DNA of 64,000 bases from DATLXU01 sp035575515. GTDB lineage: Bacteria; Acidobacteriota; Blastocatellia; UBA7656. Position numbers and translations under genes: made by a program. The stretch spans positions 108,680 through 172,679 of the forward strand of contig DATLXU010000127.1 of NCBI GenBank assembly GCA_035575515.1, written 5' to 3'. Of the stretch, positions 10,411 to 19,121 are shown in pieces. The notes under the pieces are model-generated. The model ran no database searches, was not told where the DNA came from, and saw only the letters and a list, made by a program, of their open reading frames with translations. Numbering within the stretch: position 1 is the stretch's first letter; each line of letters starts with the position of its first letter.

Positions 10411-10517
10411 AAGAGACGCGGCGACCCGAAGATGCGATAATATATTTGTGTCAAGCGCGCTGTCGCCGCGTCGCCCTATCGCCGCGTCTACGTGTCCACG
10501 CGTCTCCGCGTCGTTTC
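10411..10517 (+). repeat. octamer palindromic tract after kdpD
   Basis: Left arm GACGCGGCGACCCG. Right arm from 10462 in 8-nt steps: GTCGCCGC, GTCGCCCT, ATCGCCGC, GTCTACGT, GTCCACGC, GTCTCCGC, GTCGTTTC. The right arm is the complement of the GACGCGG-type unit, so the transcript can fold. Confidence 0.75.
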
Positions 10518-10539
10518 TTCCATTTACCTCGTCGCAATC

Positions 10540-10578
10540 TTTATGAAAACTTTATAAACTTTTTACGCCATCCTTACG
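10540..10578 (+). promoter_or_regulatory. candidate KdpE operator: four half-sites in 11-bp phase
   Basis: TTTATG (10540), TTTATA (10551), TTTACG (10562) and CTTACG (10573) start exactly 11 bp apart. The central pair reads TTTATA-N5-TTTACG. The E. coli KdpE site is, from memory, TTTATA-N5-TTTACA. An 11-bp direct repeat is the usual layout for OmpR-family regulators. The last half-site sits where a -35 box would be relative to GATTAT at 10594. Confidence 0.55.
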
Positions 10579-10593
10579 CGCGAAGTCTTACCG

Positions 10594-10599
10594 TGATTA
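10594..10599 (+). promoter_or_regulatory. possible -10 box of the permease unit
   Basis: GATTAT, 15 bp after the last 11-bp-phased half-site and about 105 nt upstream of the first ORF of the unit. It fits a regulator-activated promoter with a weak -35. Weak on its own. Confidence 0.35.
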
Positions 10600-10703
10600 T
10601 TTGAGAGACTGTATGAACCGCAAATCGCGCTCGCCTATTTTGCCTGCCATCATCTCTTTGTTGTGGAGATCGGGATCAACTTTAACTGAAAAGAGTAACT
10701 GCT

Positions 10704-10877
10704 ATGGACCCGTTTGTAATTATATTTGCCGCGCTTCTGCTCATCGCATGGCTCGTAGCTGATGCTCACGATAGGCGCGCGAAGAGGAAGATTGAAAATG
10801 CGACGACAACGTCGCACAACCGCTCGGATGGGCAAGAGAAAAGCAAGCGCGCAGATAGAGCAACGCGAGACTCATGA
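10704..10877 (+). CDS. 57-residue membrane protein
   Basis: The ORF from ATG 10704 to TGA 10875-10877 has one N-terminal hydrophobic helix (residues 4-19, VIIFAALLLIAWLVAD) and a long basic, hydrophilic tail. It lies downstream of the candidate KdpE operator and directly before a zinc-ribbon protein and a permease. I do not recognise the family. Translation is plausible (AAAAGAG upstream) but unproven. Confidence 0.45.
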   Translation: MDPFVIIFAALLLIAWLVADAHDRRAKRKIENATTTSHNRSDGQEKSKRADRATRDS

Positions 10878-10895
10878 AACGGACTTTGAAAACCG

Positions 10896-11201
10896 ATGCT
10901 ATCAATAGGTCGTGAAATCAACATAAGTCAAAAAGAAGTCGTTTGCCGCAAATGCCATTGGGAAGGCGCGGGCAGCCAGCTTTCAATCGGGTTGATTGAG
11001 ATTGCCCACACGCAGATGTACCTTGCGGCCTATCGCTGCCCACAGTGCCACAGCTTCGATGTAAATCGCAAAGGCAAGCTGCTTGAGTTTCGTTTGCCCC
11101 GCGCGCTCGATTATCAGCAAACGGACGCAGCCACACGCGATGAAAACAGCAACGAAAACGAATCGCGAAAAGATAGAGGGACGACTCCTTTATGGAGATA
11201 G
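10896..11201 (+). CDS. zinc-ribbon protein upstream of the permease
   Basis: A 101-residue protein with two zinc knuckles, CRKCHWEG and CPQCHS, separated by about 30 residues, followed by a polar, probably disordered C-terminus. Such ribbons bind one Zn and often mediate protein contact; the role here is unknown. Its last 10 nt overlap the start of the permease gene, so the two are probably translated together. Confidence 0.6.
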   Translation: MLSIGREINISQKEVVCRKCHWEGAGSQLSIGLIEIAHTQMYLAAYRCPQCHSFDVNRKGKLLEFRLPRALDYQQTDAATRDENSNENESRKDRGTTPLWR

Positions 11202-13615
11202 ACAGTATGGAGATAGACAGCCTTACGCCTAAGACTCCAACAACTCAGAATCGCGTCAGGGTAGTCGTCGCCACGACCGTTATGCTTTCGTTCATTTCAT
11301 TCTGGCGAGCGGCGGCTATTGTCTTAAACGATCTCGGCTCGTCTGCTTTTTATGTCGGCGGAATTGCAGAAAAAGCTGTGGGGCGAGCGGCTCCTTGGTT
11401 CATTCTCGGCGTGATGCTTTTCTCTTACGCCGTGCGCGCCGTTTACGTCGAATCGTGCGCGATGTTCACGCGCGGCGGCGTTTATCGCGTAGTGAAAGAA
11501 GCAATGGGCGGCACGCTCGCAAAGCTTAGTGTCTCGGCTTTGATGTTCGATTACATCCTGACCGGGCCGATTTCCGGCGTATCAGCAGGCCAGTATATAG
11601 TCGGCCTTGCCGCGCAAACCTTAACTTATCTCGGCCATCCGTTGAGTCCCCCTCAATCAACCGTCAATGCAATCGCGGCTGGTATAGCAGTTTTGATAAC
11701 CATTTATTTCTGGTGGCGAAATACTAAAGGGCTGCACGAATCATCAGGCGACGCGCTGCGAATAATGTACGTCACGACGGCTATGATCGTGATGCTGATA
11801 GTGTGGTCAGGCCTGACCATTCTCACCCAGCCCGATAAACGGAGATTACCACCCGCGCCCGTTGCCGAAAATCTTAGTTTCAATCGCGACGCCGTCGGCT
11901 GGCTGCCCAGTATCGCGCCCGGCGCATTGCGAGAGTTGCCGCAGGAAGCCGCACCCGCCGATTCGCCCGCGCCTGACCAAACTGCAACTGAGCCGCGCTA
12001 CGGCATCATCGAGAACGCGGGCGCGCTCTTGGGACTGATCGGAATCCTTATGGCTTTCGGCCATGCGTTTCTCGCAATGAGCGGCGAAGAATCGCTCGCG
12101 CAGGTCTATCGCGAGCTTGAATACCCGAAGCATAAAAACCTGATGCGAGCCGGGCTTGTGATATTTGTCTACTCACTGCTGTTCACATCGCTCGTATCGT
12201 TTTTCGCTTACGCAATCATCCCTGACGATGTGAGACCTCAGTATCTTGATAATCTCATCAGCGGCATCTCGATTTATCTGATAGGCCCTATGCCGCTGAA
12301 GCTGTTGTTTCAAGCCTTCATCGTAATAGTAGGTTTTCTGATGCTTGCGGGCGCGATCAATACTTCGATCATCGGATCGAACGGCGTGTTGAATCGTGTG
12401 TCGGAAGACGGCGTGCTGACGGACTGGTTTCGTGCGCCGCATCGCAAATACGGTACGACACACCGGATCATTAACCTGATAGTCGTCCTGCAACTTGTCG
12501 CCATCGTCGCCTCGCGCGGAAATACTTACACGCTCGGCGAGGCCTACGCGTTCGGCGTGATATGGTCGTTTGCATTCAAGGCGCTCGCCGTGCTTGTGCT
12601 TCGATTCAAAGACCGCTCGGGCCGCGAGTGGAAAGTCCCTTTCAACATTCGCCTCGACGGCAACGAGCTTCCAATCGGACTTGGCGTAATCACGACGCTG
12701 TTGTTTTCGGTCGCGGGAATAAACCTGATAACGAAAGAGGTGGCGACCGTAGCAGGCGTCGCTTTCACAATAGTCTTTTTCGTCATCTTCACAATCTCGG
12801 AGCGAATCAACCAGCGAAAGCTCGACCGATCAATTGCGGCGCTCGACCAGTTCAAGCTGCACTACGAGCAGAACGTGAGCATTGATACTGTGAACGTGCG
12901 ACCCGGCAATGTGCTTGTCGCCGCGCGAGACTATAACACGCTCTCGCATCTCGACCTCGCGCTTGAGCGCATTGACACAGACGAGCAGGACATCGTTGTG
13001 ATGACGGTAATGGTGATACGTGGGCGCGGGCGCGGGCGAGCGCGATTTGTACGATGCGAACCTGTTCACAGATTATGAGCAGCGATTGTTTACGCGAGTC
13101 GTTGCGCTGGCCGAGCGACACGGCAAGCCCGTCAACCTGCTCGTCGTGCCGTCAACGAACGTCTTCGACGCAGTGGCGCAGACCGCGTTGCGATTGGATT
13201 CAGCCGAGATAATCACAGGGCTGTCGGCAAAGATGAGCGCCGCCACGAGCTTTCGCGCCGATTGGGCCAGGCGTGGGAGCGGTTGCCTGAAAAGCCTCGC
13301 CGCCAGGTTAAATACACCGTTGTAGAGCCGAGCGGTCACGAGCGCGTCTTTTATCTCGGAGCGCACGCGCCCCAGCTTACGGAAGAAGACATAAATCTGA
13401 TTCACAAGATATGGCTTGAGGTGAGCAAGCTGCCGGCCCGCCGCAAGGTGCATCATCGCGACGTTGTGCGTGTGGCATTAGAGCGGCTCGCGCGCGATCT
13501 GCGCGGGCAGACGGACGTGATGCTGGACTTTTACAGGCTGGAGCACAACGAGGGAAAAAAGATTGGCAGCCGGGTTGATCGGTCTGACAATAGCGATGCT
13601 GGCGGCAGAAAATAG
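11192..13615 (+). pseudogene. APC-superfamily permease with Usp-like C-terminal domain, two frameshifts
   Basis: The first frame (11192-13078) encodes about twelve membrane helices of an APC-type permease, with FTRGGVYRVVKEAMGG near the third helix. It then begins a soluble domain (NVLVAARDYNTLSHLDLALE). That domain continues in a second frame from about 13020 (GAGERDLYDANLFTDYEQ) and a third from about 13245 (LGQAWERLPEKPRRQV to the stop at 13613-13615). The two indels interrupt only the cytoplasmic Usp-like tail; the membrane part is intact. They may be real decay or sequencing errors. The first codons carry a 15-bp direct repeat (MEIDSMEIDS). The context (candidate KdpE site, kdp next door) suggests K+ or osmolyte transport, which is inference. 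Confidence 0.8.
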
Positions 13616-13693
13616 CGGAAGCAATAACGGCATTCATAACTATTCAATCCCGATAGCCATGAATGCCGTTGTTCCGAGCGCAAGAGCGGCGCG

Positions 13694-14188
13694 CTATTCG
13701 ATGTCGGTGACTTTGCCTTTCACCAGAGTGACTTTCAGTTTTAAAGCGGAGTAGATGAGTATCTCTTTCGATCCGGCGCTGATGGTTCTGTCAGGCTCGC
13801 CGAATTTCGCAATCACGTCTTTGCGCTCGATGCCGGGTTTCAATTCTACATTCTTGCCAGACTGCGCGCCGCTTTGAGCCTGCGATGCGCCCGCGTGAAC
13901 ATCGTCTGAAGGCGCGGTCGCGCCACCGTGAATGGCATCGTTTGGCGGCATCGCGCCTTCGGGCAACGGGCCTGCCGGAATAGTCTCGCCGGGCTTGATT
14001 GGCGGATGACCTTCGGGAAGCTGCGGCGCGCTCGTTTGAGTGCCGCTGTTGACGGATTCCGATTTCGGCCTGCCCTCTTCTACAACCTGCGAACCGGCTT
14101 TGCTCGTCGTCCAATTTCCTACGAGAAAGCCGAGCACGAGACCGGCGACTATGCCTATGATTCCATAACTTATGTATTGCCTCTTCAT
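13694..14188 (-). CDS. membrane-anchored protein with BamE/SmpA-like C-terminus
   Basis: The protein has 164 residues, with one N-terminal membrane helix (about 8-25), a Pro/Gly-rich linker (about 45-110) and a small C-terminal domain. That domain begins KPGIERKDVIAKFGEPDRT, which resembles the start of SmpA/OmlA/BamE-type domains where a helix precedes a conserved FGxP turn. The anchor is uncleaved-looking, so the domain probably faces the periplasm. The exact role is unknown. It is convergent with the permease gene. Confidence 0.6.
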   Translation of the reverse strand: MKRQYISYGIIGIVAGLVLGFLVGNWTTSKAGSQVVEEGRPKSESVNSGTQTSAPQLPEGHPPIKPGETIPAGPLPEGAMPPNDAIHGGATAPSDDVHAGASQAQSGAQSGKNVELKPGIERKDVIAKFGEPDRTISAGSKEILIYSALKLKVTLVKGKVTDIE

Positions 14189-14417
14189 TGTTAAATGCTC
14201 CAGGTTTTAATTGATTGGTGAGATGCTCAAAATAACTGCATCAAGCCAGCAATTATTCTAGCACAGCGCGCGGTATAAATCGAACGCGCGGCAGCAGAAG
14301 CGCGAGGCGTTTTACAGGGAACACAAGCGTCTCACCCACATGGAGTCAGAATGCAAGCGAATTATAAAGTCGCAGGCAAGACGTCTGTGTTCCAAGCCCT
14401 TCTCAGGTTCACCGAGC

Positions 14418-14612
14418 TTACATCAGTGTTCCGAAAGCGACGAAGCACGCAACGGCCAGAACTAAAAGAATCAGACTGAGTCCGGCAGCGAATGCAGCCA
14501 AAGGCAAATCCCTCAGCCTCAGTATTTTCATGGTACCCACGCCCGCAAAGACCGCTGATGATAAACAGAACAGACCGATGACTATGATAATTGCAGCGAC
14601 AAGAAGCGTCAT
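14418..14612 (-). CDS. small two-helix membrane protein
   Basis: Sixty-four residues with two hydrophobic segments (about 4-24 and 38-60) joined by a basic loop (KILRLRDLP). A strong Shine-Dalgarno (GGGAGGTGGG) lies upstream of the ATG on the minus strand, supporting real translation. No family is recognised. It stands alone between the BamE-like gene and the SDR gene. Confidence 0.6.
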   Translation of the reverse strand: MTLLVAAIIIVIGLFCLSSAVFAGVGTMKILRLRDLPLAAFAAGLSLILLVLAVACFVAFGTLM

Positions 14613-14763
14613 ATTAAGCCCACCTCCCTCAGGTTCAGTTTGCTCCGCTCGCCTTGAAGCGACTTGCTACTTCAAAAGTATAGGCGAGTCTGCGAAGAAT
14701 CTAAGTGACTGGTGTCACTTCGTTTGCGAGTGATAGAAGAGGGCCAGACGCAACGCGCAAGTG

Positions 14764-15558
14764 TCATCCTTTATCGCGCCTGAGCGTCAATCCGCCGTCG
14801 ACGGTTATGACCTGACCTGTGATGTAATTGTCAGGCTCGACGAGCAATCGGACGACGCGGGCCACATCTTCGGGCCGCCCAAATCGCGGAATGATTTTTT
14901 GTTCTATGTAGAAATCGTACTTGCCTGACTCGATTGACTTCACGGCCATACCTGCGCGATTGACTCCCGGAGCCACGACGTTCACGCGAATGGAGGGTCC
15001 CCATTGCTTCGCCATTATTCTCGCGGCTTGAATCAAAGCGGTCTTCGGCCCGGCGTAGTTGATGCTCGATTCAAAGACGGCTACGGCCTGCATCGTTGAA
15101 ATCAACACGATTGCGCCTGCGGTCTTGCGCTCCTGCATACGGCGAGCGGCTTCGCGCGCAAGCAACACGGGCGCGACGTAATTCTTCTCGAAAGAGTCAT
15201 GAAGGTCTGCGTCGGTCACTTCATCGAATTTGACGCGCGCCGGGTCGCCCGTGAAGCAGACCAGAGCGTAAAGCCCTTCGCCAATCGCATCGGCTGTCTC
15301 AACATAACGCTTTCTTGTCTCAGCGTCCGCGATGTCGCCTTCGACCAGATGCACATCCGCCTTGAAACCGGCTCCCAGAGCCTGTTTCAGGGCTTCAGCC
15401 CGCTTGCGGTTATGCGCGTAACCGGCGACAACCCTTGCGCCGTCGCGCACAAAGATCGCCGCCGCCGCGCTGCCAAGCCCGCCCGTCGCGCCCGCGACCA
15501 GTATCACGCGGCCCGCAAGCCCTCGCTCGTTGAAATCGAAATCAAAGGTGTCGCTCAT
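14764..15558 (-). CDS. SDR-family oxidoreductase
   Basis: A 264-residue short-chain dehydrogenase/reductase. It has the Rossmann cofactor motif GATGGLG (24-30), the active-site region ISTMQAV with Tyr-Ala-Gly-Pro-Lys (YxxxK), and the C-terminal ITGQVITVDGGLTL typical of FabG-like enzymes. It most likely reduces a carbonyl with NAD(P)H in the cytosol; the substrate cannot be read from sequence. Confidence 0.88.
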   Translation of the reverse strand: MSDTFDFDFNERGLAGRVILVAGATGGLGSAAAAIFVRDGARVVAGYAHNRKRAEALKQALGAGFKADVHLVEGDIADAETRKRYVETADAIGEGLYALVCFTGDPARVKFDEVTDADLHDSFEKNYVAPVLLAREAARRMQERKTAGAIVLISTMQAVAVFESSINYAGPKTALIQAARIMAKQWGPSIRVNVVAPGVNRAGMAVKSIESGKYDFYIEQKIIPRFGRPEDVARVVRLLVEPDNYITGQVITVDGGLTLRRDKG

Positions 15559-15564
15559 ATTATC

Positions 15565-15705
15565 TCAAGGCGCGGGTGATCTTTTAACAATCTTGCCCGC
15601 ACGTTTATCGCCTTTCGGCGCAAAGTATCCTTTGCGTGCGATGATGGCTATTTTGCCTTCGCATTTTTCAACGTCGGGCAATAGAGCGAAGATAGTTTTT
15701 ACCAT
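15565..15705 (-). CDS. possible 46-residue basic protein
   Basis: ATG at 15705 is preceded on the minus strand by GAGGAGC about 11 nt upstream. The ORF encodes a 46-residue, lysine-rich peptide with one Cys and the stretch KIAIIARKGYFAPKGDKRAG. It lies 6 nt upstream of the SDR start, so it would be the first gene of that unit. No family is recognised; the length makes chance possible. No other clear gene is visible between 15706 and 15928. Confidence 0.35.
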   Translation of the reverse strand: MVKTIFALLPDVEKCEGKIAIIARKGYFAPKGDKRAGKIVKRSPAP

Positions 15706-15928
15706 ATTTGCGAAAGCTCCTCTGTGCCGTGTGGCGCGGTTGTTATTAGACACCAAAATGGCTGCGCTGTTCCACCAATATTTGGCGGAACAAATACCGC
15801 GCACAAACGTCTAACAGAGCAGAGCGCCGCACCGGGCGCGGTTGAAATCGCAAGCCGCGCGCGCAGCCGCGTTCTAGCAACAGATAGATTCTGCCAGCCG
15901 TGCTTCAATCTCCCTTTAGGAGGCTCAC

Positions 15929-17125
15929 ATGAGAACTCGAATCGGCCTGCTCGCGGGCGTGCTCTTTACAGGACTCGCGCTGGCCTGCTTTTCATTGCTT
16001 TACACATCTCAAGCTCGAACAGAAAAACCGGCACACGAGCAAATACCCAGCACAATCACCGGCACAACTACGAAACCGGCAGCGACTACGGCGCACTCCG
16101 CCTGGCGAGTCGGCGCGCCCGTCACTTTCGAGAAGTTGACCATCTTTCCCGTAATAACCGACGAGCCTGCCGCAACAGATGATTTCATCACGCTTGATGA
16201 AGGATTGCGCGCGGGCACGGTCACGGTGACAGAAATCAGTTCCAGCCCGCGAACGGTCAGACCGGTTGCGCCGCCCAATCCGCGCAATCAACGGGCGCAG
16301 CAGAATCAGATTCCAAATCAGGTCGCGCAGATTTCGGATGGCGCGCGCGTGAACACGCTCGCGCTGACGAACAAGTCGGGCAGGAAGCTGATACTCATCG
16401 CAGGCGAAATGGTCATAGGCGGCAAGCAGGATCGCATAGTCGGCCACGATTGCATCGTCGCATCGTCTGACACGCCCGTGCCGCTTGACGTCTTTTGCGT
16501 CGAGCACGGTCGCTGGTCGGGAAGCAGCTTGTCATTCGGCCAGAGCAGCCGCAGTGAAAGCGTCACCGTATCGGGCGAGGCAAGCGGCTATGGCGTGATG
16601 GCTTCGCCGAAGGTGCGCGAGAAAGCGCAGGCGAAAAAACAGCAGACTGAAGTCTGGGATGAAGTTTCAAAGATGGTTCAGGAAAACCGCGTCGCAACGG
16701 CGACGGGCGACCTCAAGAGCGTTTACGAAGACAGGCGCGTGAACTCTTCGCTTGAAAGCTACGAGCGCGCGTTCAAGGACAACGTGACGGGCGCGAACGT
16801 CGTCGGCGTGGTCGTCGCAGTCGGCGGAAAGATAATCTCTGCCGATGTGTTCGCAAGCCCGCGACTGTTTCGAGCCTACTGGCCGAAGATGCTCAGGTCA
16901 TACGCGCTCGAAGCAATCAACGCGACTGCAAGCAAGCAGACGGTTGGCGCGCGCGCGGCTGAGGCTTTCCTTGCTCGCGTCGAAGGCGAGAAAGCAGCTT
17001 CGGGTCAGGAAGGCGTTTATCGTTTGACCGAGCATCAATCTGAAAAGGGCGCAAGCTTCGAGCTTGAGAGCGCGGCGAAGGCTGCGCCCGTGCTCCTTCA
17101 TTTCAACCGCGTAAACAAACAGTAG
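15929..17125 (+). CDS. secreted ARPP-1 domain protein
   Basis: The protein has 398 residues with a signal peptide or anchor (about 5-28) and a Thr/Ala-rich linker. A domain then shows the ARPP-1 (DUF6569) pattern: VTFEKLTIFPV, FITLDEGLRAG, ALTNKSGRKLILIAGEMVIGGKQDR, and CVEHGRW. The family occurs with ADP-ribosylglycohydrolase and phosphatase-like proteins, but its chemistry is not established. A GGAGG precedes the ATG and a clear hairpin terminator follows the gene. Confidence 0.75.
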   Translation: MRTRIGLLAGVLFTGLALACFSLLYTSQARTEKPAHEQIPSTITGTTTKPAATTAHSAWRVGAPVTFEKLTIFPVITDEPAATDDFITLDEGLRAGTVTVTEISSSPRTVRPVAPPNPRNQRAQQNQIPNQVAQISDGARVNTLALTNKSGRKLILIAGEMVIGGKQDRIVGHDCIVASSDTPVPLDVFCVEHGRWSGSSLSFGQSSRSESVTVSGEASGYGVMASPKVREKAQAKKQQTEVWDEVSKMVQENRVATATGDLKSVYEDRRVNSSLESYERAFKDNVTGANVVGVVVAVGGKIISADVFASPRLFRAYWPKMLRSYALEAINATASKQTVGARAAEAFLARVEGEKAASGQEGVYRLTEHQSEKGASFELESAAKAAPVLLHFNRVNKQ

Positions 17126-17180
17126 AACGGATTCGGGCAAGGGGGATTGGGAGCAAGTTTCACTCAAGCGTTGAATGATG

Positions 17181-17206
17181 GCCCGCATCACACGGTGCGG
17201 GCTTTT
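17181..17206 (+). terminator. intrinsic terminator after ARPP-1 gene
   Basis: GCCCGCA (17181-17187) pairs with TGCGGGC (17196-17202) around an 8-nt loop, followed by TTTTGT. Confidence 0.85.
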
Positions 17207-17341
17207 GTCTTGAAAATCTAATTTCGCCCCAAGAGAAATGAGGATAAGCGCGGCGCTAACGAAATAAGAATCGGCCTCGCGCCGCGCGTCTTTGCAAGCT
17301 GTCGCCTGATGCGCTAGGATTCACAGGCGAGGAGAACCATC

Positions 17342-18985
17342 TTGCGCAAGATAGTTGAATGCATTCCTAATTTCAGCGAAGGCCGCAATAGCGAAATCAT
17401 TGATCAGATCGTCGCTGCAATAAAAACGGTTCCCGGCGCGGTTCTGCTCGACCGCGAATCAGACCCGAATCATAATCGCTCCGTCATAACATTCGTCGCA
17501 GAACCAGATCGTGTCGTTGATGCAGCAATCGCCGCCGCTCGCAAAGCCGCAGAGCTGATTGACCTCAACCGCCACACAGGCGAACACCCGCGAATGGGCG
17601 CAACAGATGTCATTCCATTCGTTCCAATCGCGGGCGTTACGATGGATGATTGCGTAGAGCTTGCGCGCAAATGCGGCGAGCGGATGTGGCGCGAGCTTGG
17701 CGTCCCTGTTTATCTCTACGAAAAGGCTGCGGCGCGGCCCGAACGCGAGAATCTCGCCAACCTGCGACGAGGACAGTTCGAGGGCATTCGCGACGAGATT
17801 GCTACAAACGAAGCGCGGTGGCCCGATTACGGCGAAGCGCGCGTTCATCCGACAGCAGGCATAACGGCTGTCGGCGCGCGGCCTCCGCTCATCGCTTATA
17901 ACGTCAACCTCAACACTTCAAACATTGAAATCGCAAATCGTATAGCTCGCGCCGTCCGTCACCTGTCGGGCGGATTGCGTTACGTCAAAGCATTAGGGTT
18001 CGCGCTCAGCGATAGGGGGATCGTTCAGGTCTCGATGAACATGGTCAACTACGAAGGGACGCCGCTGTTTCGCGCCTTCGAGATGGTAAAGCGCGAAGCT
18101 GAACGCTATGGTGTGACGGTCGCAGGTTCGGAGATTGTCGGACTCGTGCCGCAGCGGGCATTGAACGACTGCGCAGATTTTTATCTTCAACTCGAAAACT
18201 TCAGCGAGAGTCAGATTCTCGAACAGCGACTCATCGCCGCGCTCGAAGAAGACACGGCGACACAGGGGCACGCAGACGCGGCGACCGTTGAATCGCCAAC
18301 CGCACCGTCGCAGTCAGCGTCTGAAACCTCAAACGAATCTCTCGCCGCGTCGCCTCATCCGCGCGTTGCGGTGATGAATCTTTCAGATTCTGTGGGTCTG
18401 TTTCCTGAGCTTGTCGCCGCGAACACGCCAACGCCGGGAGGCGGAAGCGTTGCGGCTCATAGCGGGATGCTTGCGGCTGCGCTCGGCCAGATGGTCTGCA
18501 ACCTGACAATTGGCAAAAAGAAATTCGCCGATGCGGAGCTGCGAATCAAAGAGATAAGAAGCGAGCTTGAACGCGCGGGCGCGCGGCTGCGCGAGCTTAT
18601 AGCCGAAGACGCCGAGAGCTTTGAAGCGGTGATGGCGGCTTATCGCCTGCCGAAAGATACGGATGAGCAAAAAGCCGAGCGCGCGGCCCGCATAGAGAAA
18701 GCAACGCGCGGGGCAATTGATGTGCCTGTTGAAACTGCTCGCCGCGCATTTGAAGTGTTGAAGCTCGTGCGCGAGCTTGCCGATATTGGCAACCCGAACG
18801 CAATTTCTGATGTAGCAGTCGCCGCGCAACTGGCAGCGACGGCCATCAAAGGCGCATACTACAACGTGCGCATTAACCTCAACTCGCTTTCAGACGGCGA
18901 GCGGGCGGCGCAATTAGAGCAGCAGGTGACGGGTCTTATTGACGAAGCGCGCAGCATCGCCGGTGAAGTTGAAGCCAAGATATAG
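17342..18985 (+). CDS. ftcD: bifunctional glutamate formimidoyltransferase / formimidoyl-THF cyclodeaminase
   Basis: Residues 1-300 are the formiminotransferase (start MRKIVECIPNFSEGRN, with HTGEHPRMGATDVIPFVP). Residues about 345-547 are the cyclodeaminase (TPTPGGGSVAAHSGMLAAALGQM). Together they move the formimino group from formiminoglutamate to tetrahydrofolate and deaminate it in histidine breakdown. The start is TTG 17342 with GAGGAG upstream. Many bacteria carry the two parts as separate genes. Here the joining linker (about 302-342) is encoded by octamer repeat DNA, suggesting that the repeat bridged two genes. No other hut genes are in the window. Confidence 0.93.
   Translation: MRKIVECIPNFSEGRNSEIIDQIVAAIKTVPGAVLLDRESDPNHNRSVITFVAEPDRVVDAAIAAARKAAELIDLNRHTGEHPRMGATDVIPFVPIAGVTMDDCVELARKCGERMWRELGVPVYLYEKAAARPERENLANLRRGQFEGIRDEIATNEARWPDYGEARVHPTAGITAVGARPPLIAYNVNLNTSNIEIANRIARAVRHLSGGLRYVKALGFALSDRGIVQVSMNMVNYEGTPLFRAFEMVKREAERYGVTVAGSEIVGLVPQRALNDCADFYLQLENFSESQILEQRLIAALEEDTATQGHADAATVESPTAPSQSASETSNESLAASPHPRVAVMNLSDSVGLFPELVAANTPTPGGGSVAAHSGMLAAALGQMVCNLTIGKKKFADAELRIKEIRSELERAGARLRELIAEDAESFEAVMAAYRLPKDTDEQKAERAARIEKATRGAIDVPVETARRAFEVLKLVRELADIGNPNAISDVAVAAQLAATAIKGAYYNVRINLNSLSDGERAAQLEQQVTGLIDEARSIAGEVEAKI
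18251..18364 (+). repeat. octamer palindromic tract encoding the FtcD linker
   Basis: Left arm in 8-nt steps: GACACGGC, GACACAGG, GGCACGCA, GACGCGGC, GACCGTTG. Right arm: CTCGCCGC, GTCGCCTC, ATCCGCGC (18341-18364), which is complementary in type. It is read in frame as a Ser/Ala/Thr-rich linker. Confidence 0.75.
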
Positions 18986-18996
18986 GAGTCGAGGCG

Positions 18997-19110
18997 AAAA
19001 GGATGAGGGATGAAGACGGAAGGATGAATAAGAGTTATTGAATCTCGCATTTCAGGTTTGAGGTTTGAGATTTGAAATCTGTTTCATCCTTATCCTTGCA
19101 CGACCCCTGC
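18997..19110 (+). repeat. heptamer tract between ftcD and enoyl-CoA hydratase
   Basis: GGATGAG, GGATGAA, GACGGAA, GGATGAA run from 19001. A second heptamer run (CAGGTTT, GAGGTTT, GAGATTT, GAAATCT) follows, then TTCATCCTTATCC, which is complementary to the first run. Confidence 0.75.
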
Positions 19111-19121
19111 CCCCTGAAGCC

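Noticed and set aside
11191..11218. 15-bp direct repeat at the permease start as an insertion scar
   Set aside because: It only duplicates five codons (MEIDS) and has no inverted repeats; simple slippage explains it.
13000..13260. Programmed frameshifting in the permease
   Set aside because: No slippery heptamer or stimulatory structure is visible at either point; indels are simpler.
15530..15814. 94-residue + strand ORF
   Set aside because: Overlaps the SDR start in antisense and lacks a ribosome-binding site or family pattern.
19065..19121. Longer N-terminus of the enoyl-CoA hydratase
   Set aside because: It is encoded by repeat DNA and precedes the conserved start MPYKDIQF.
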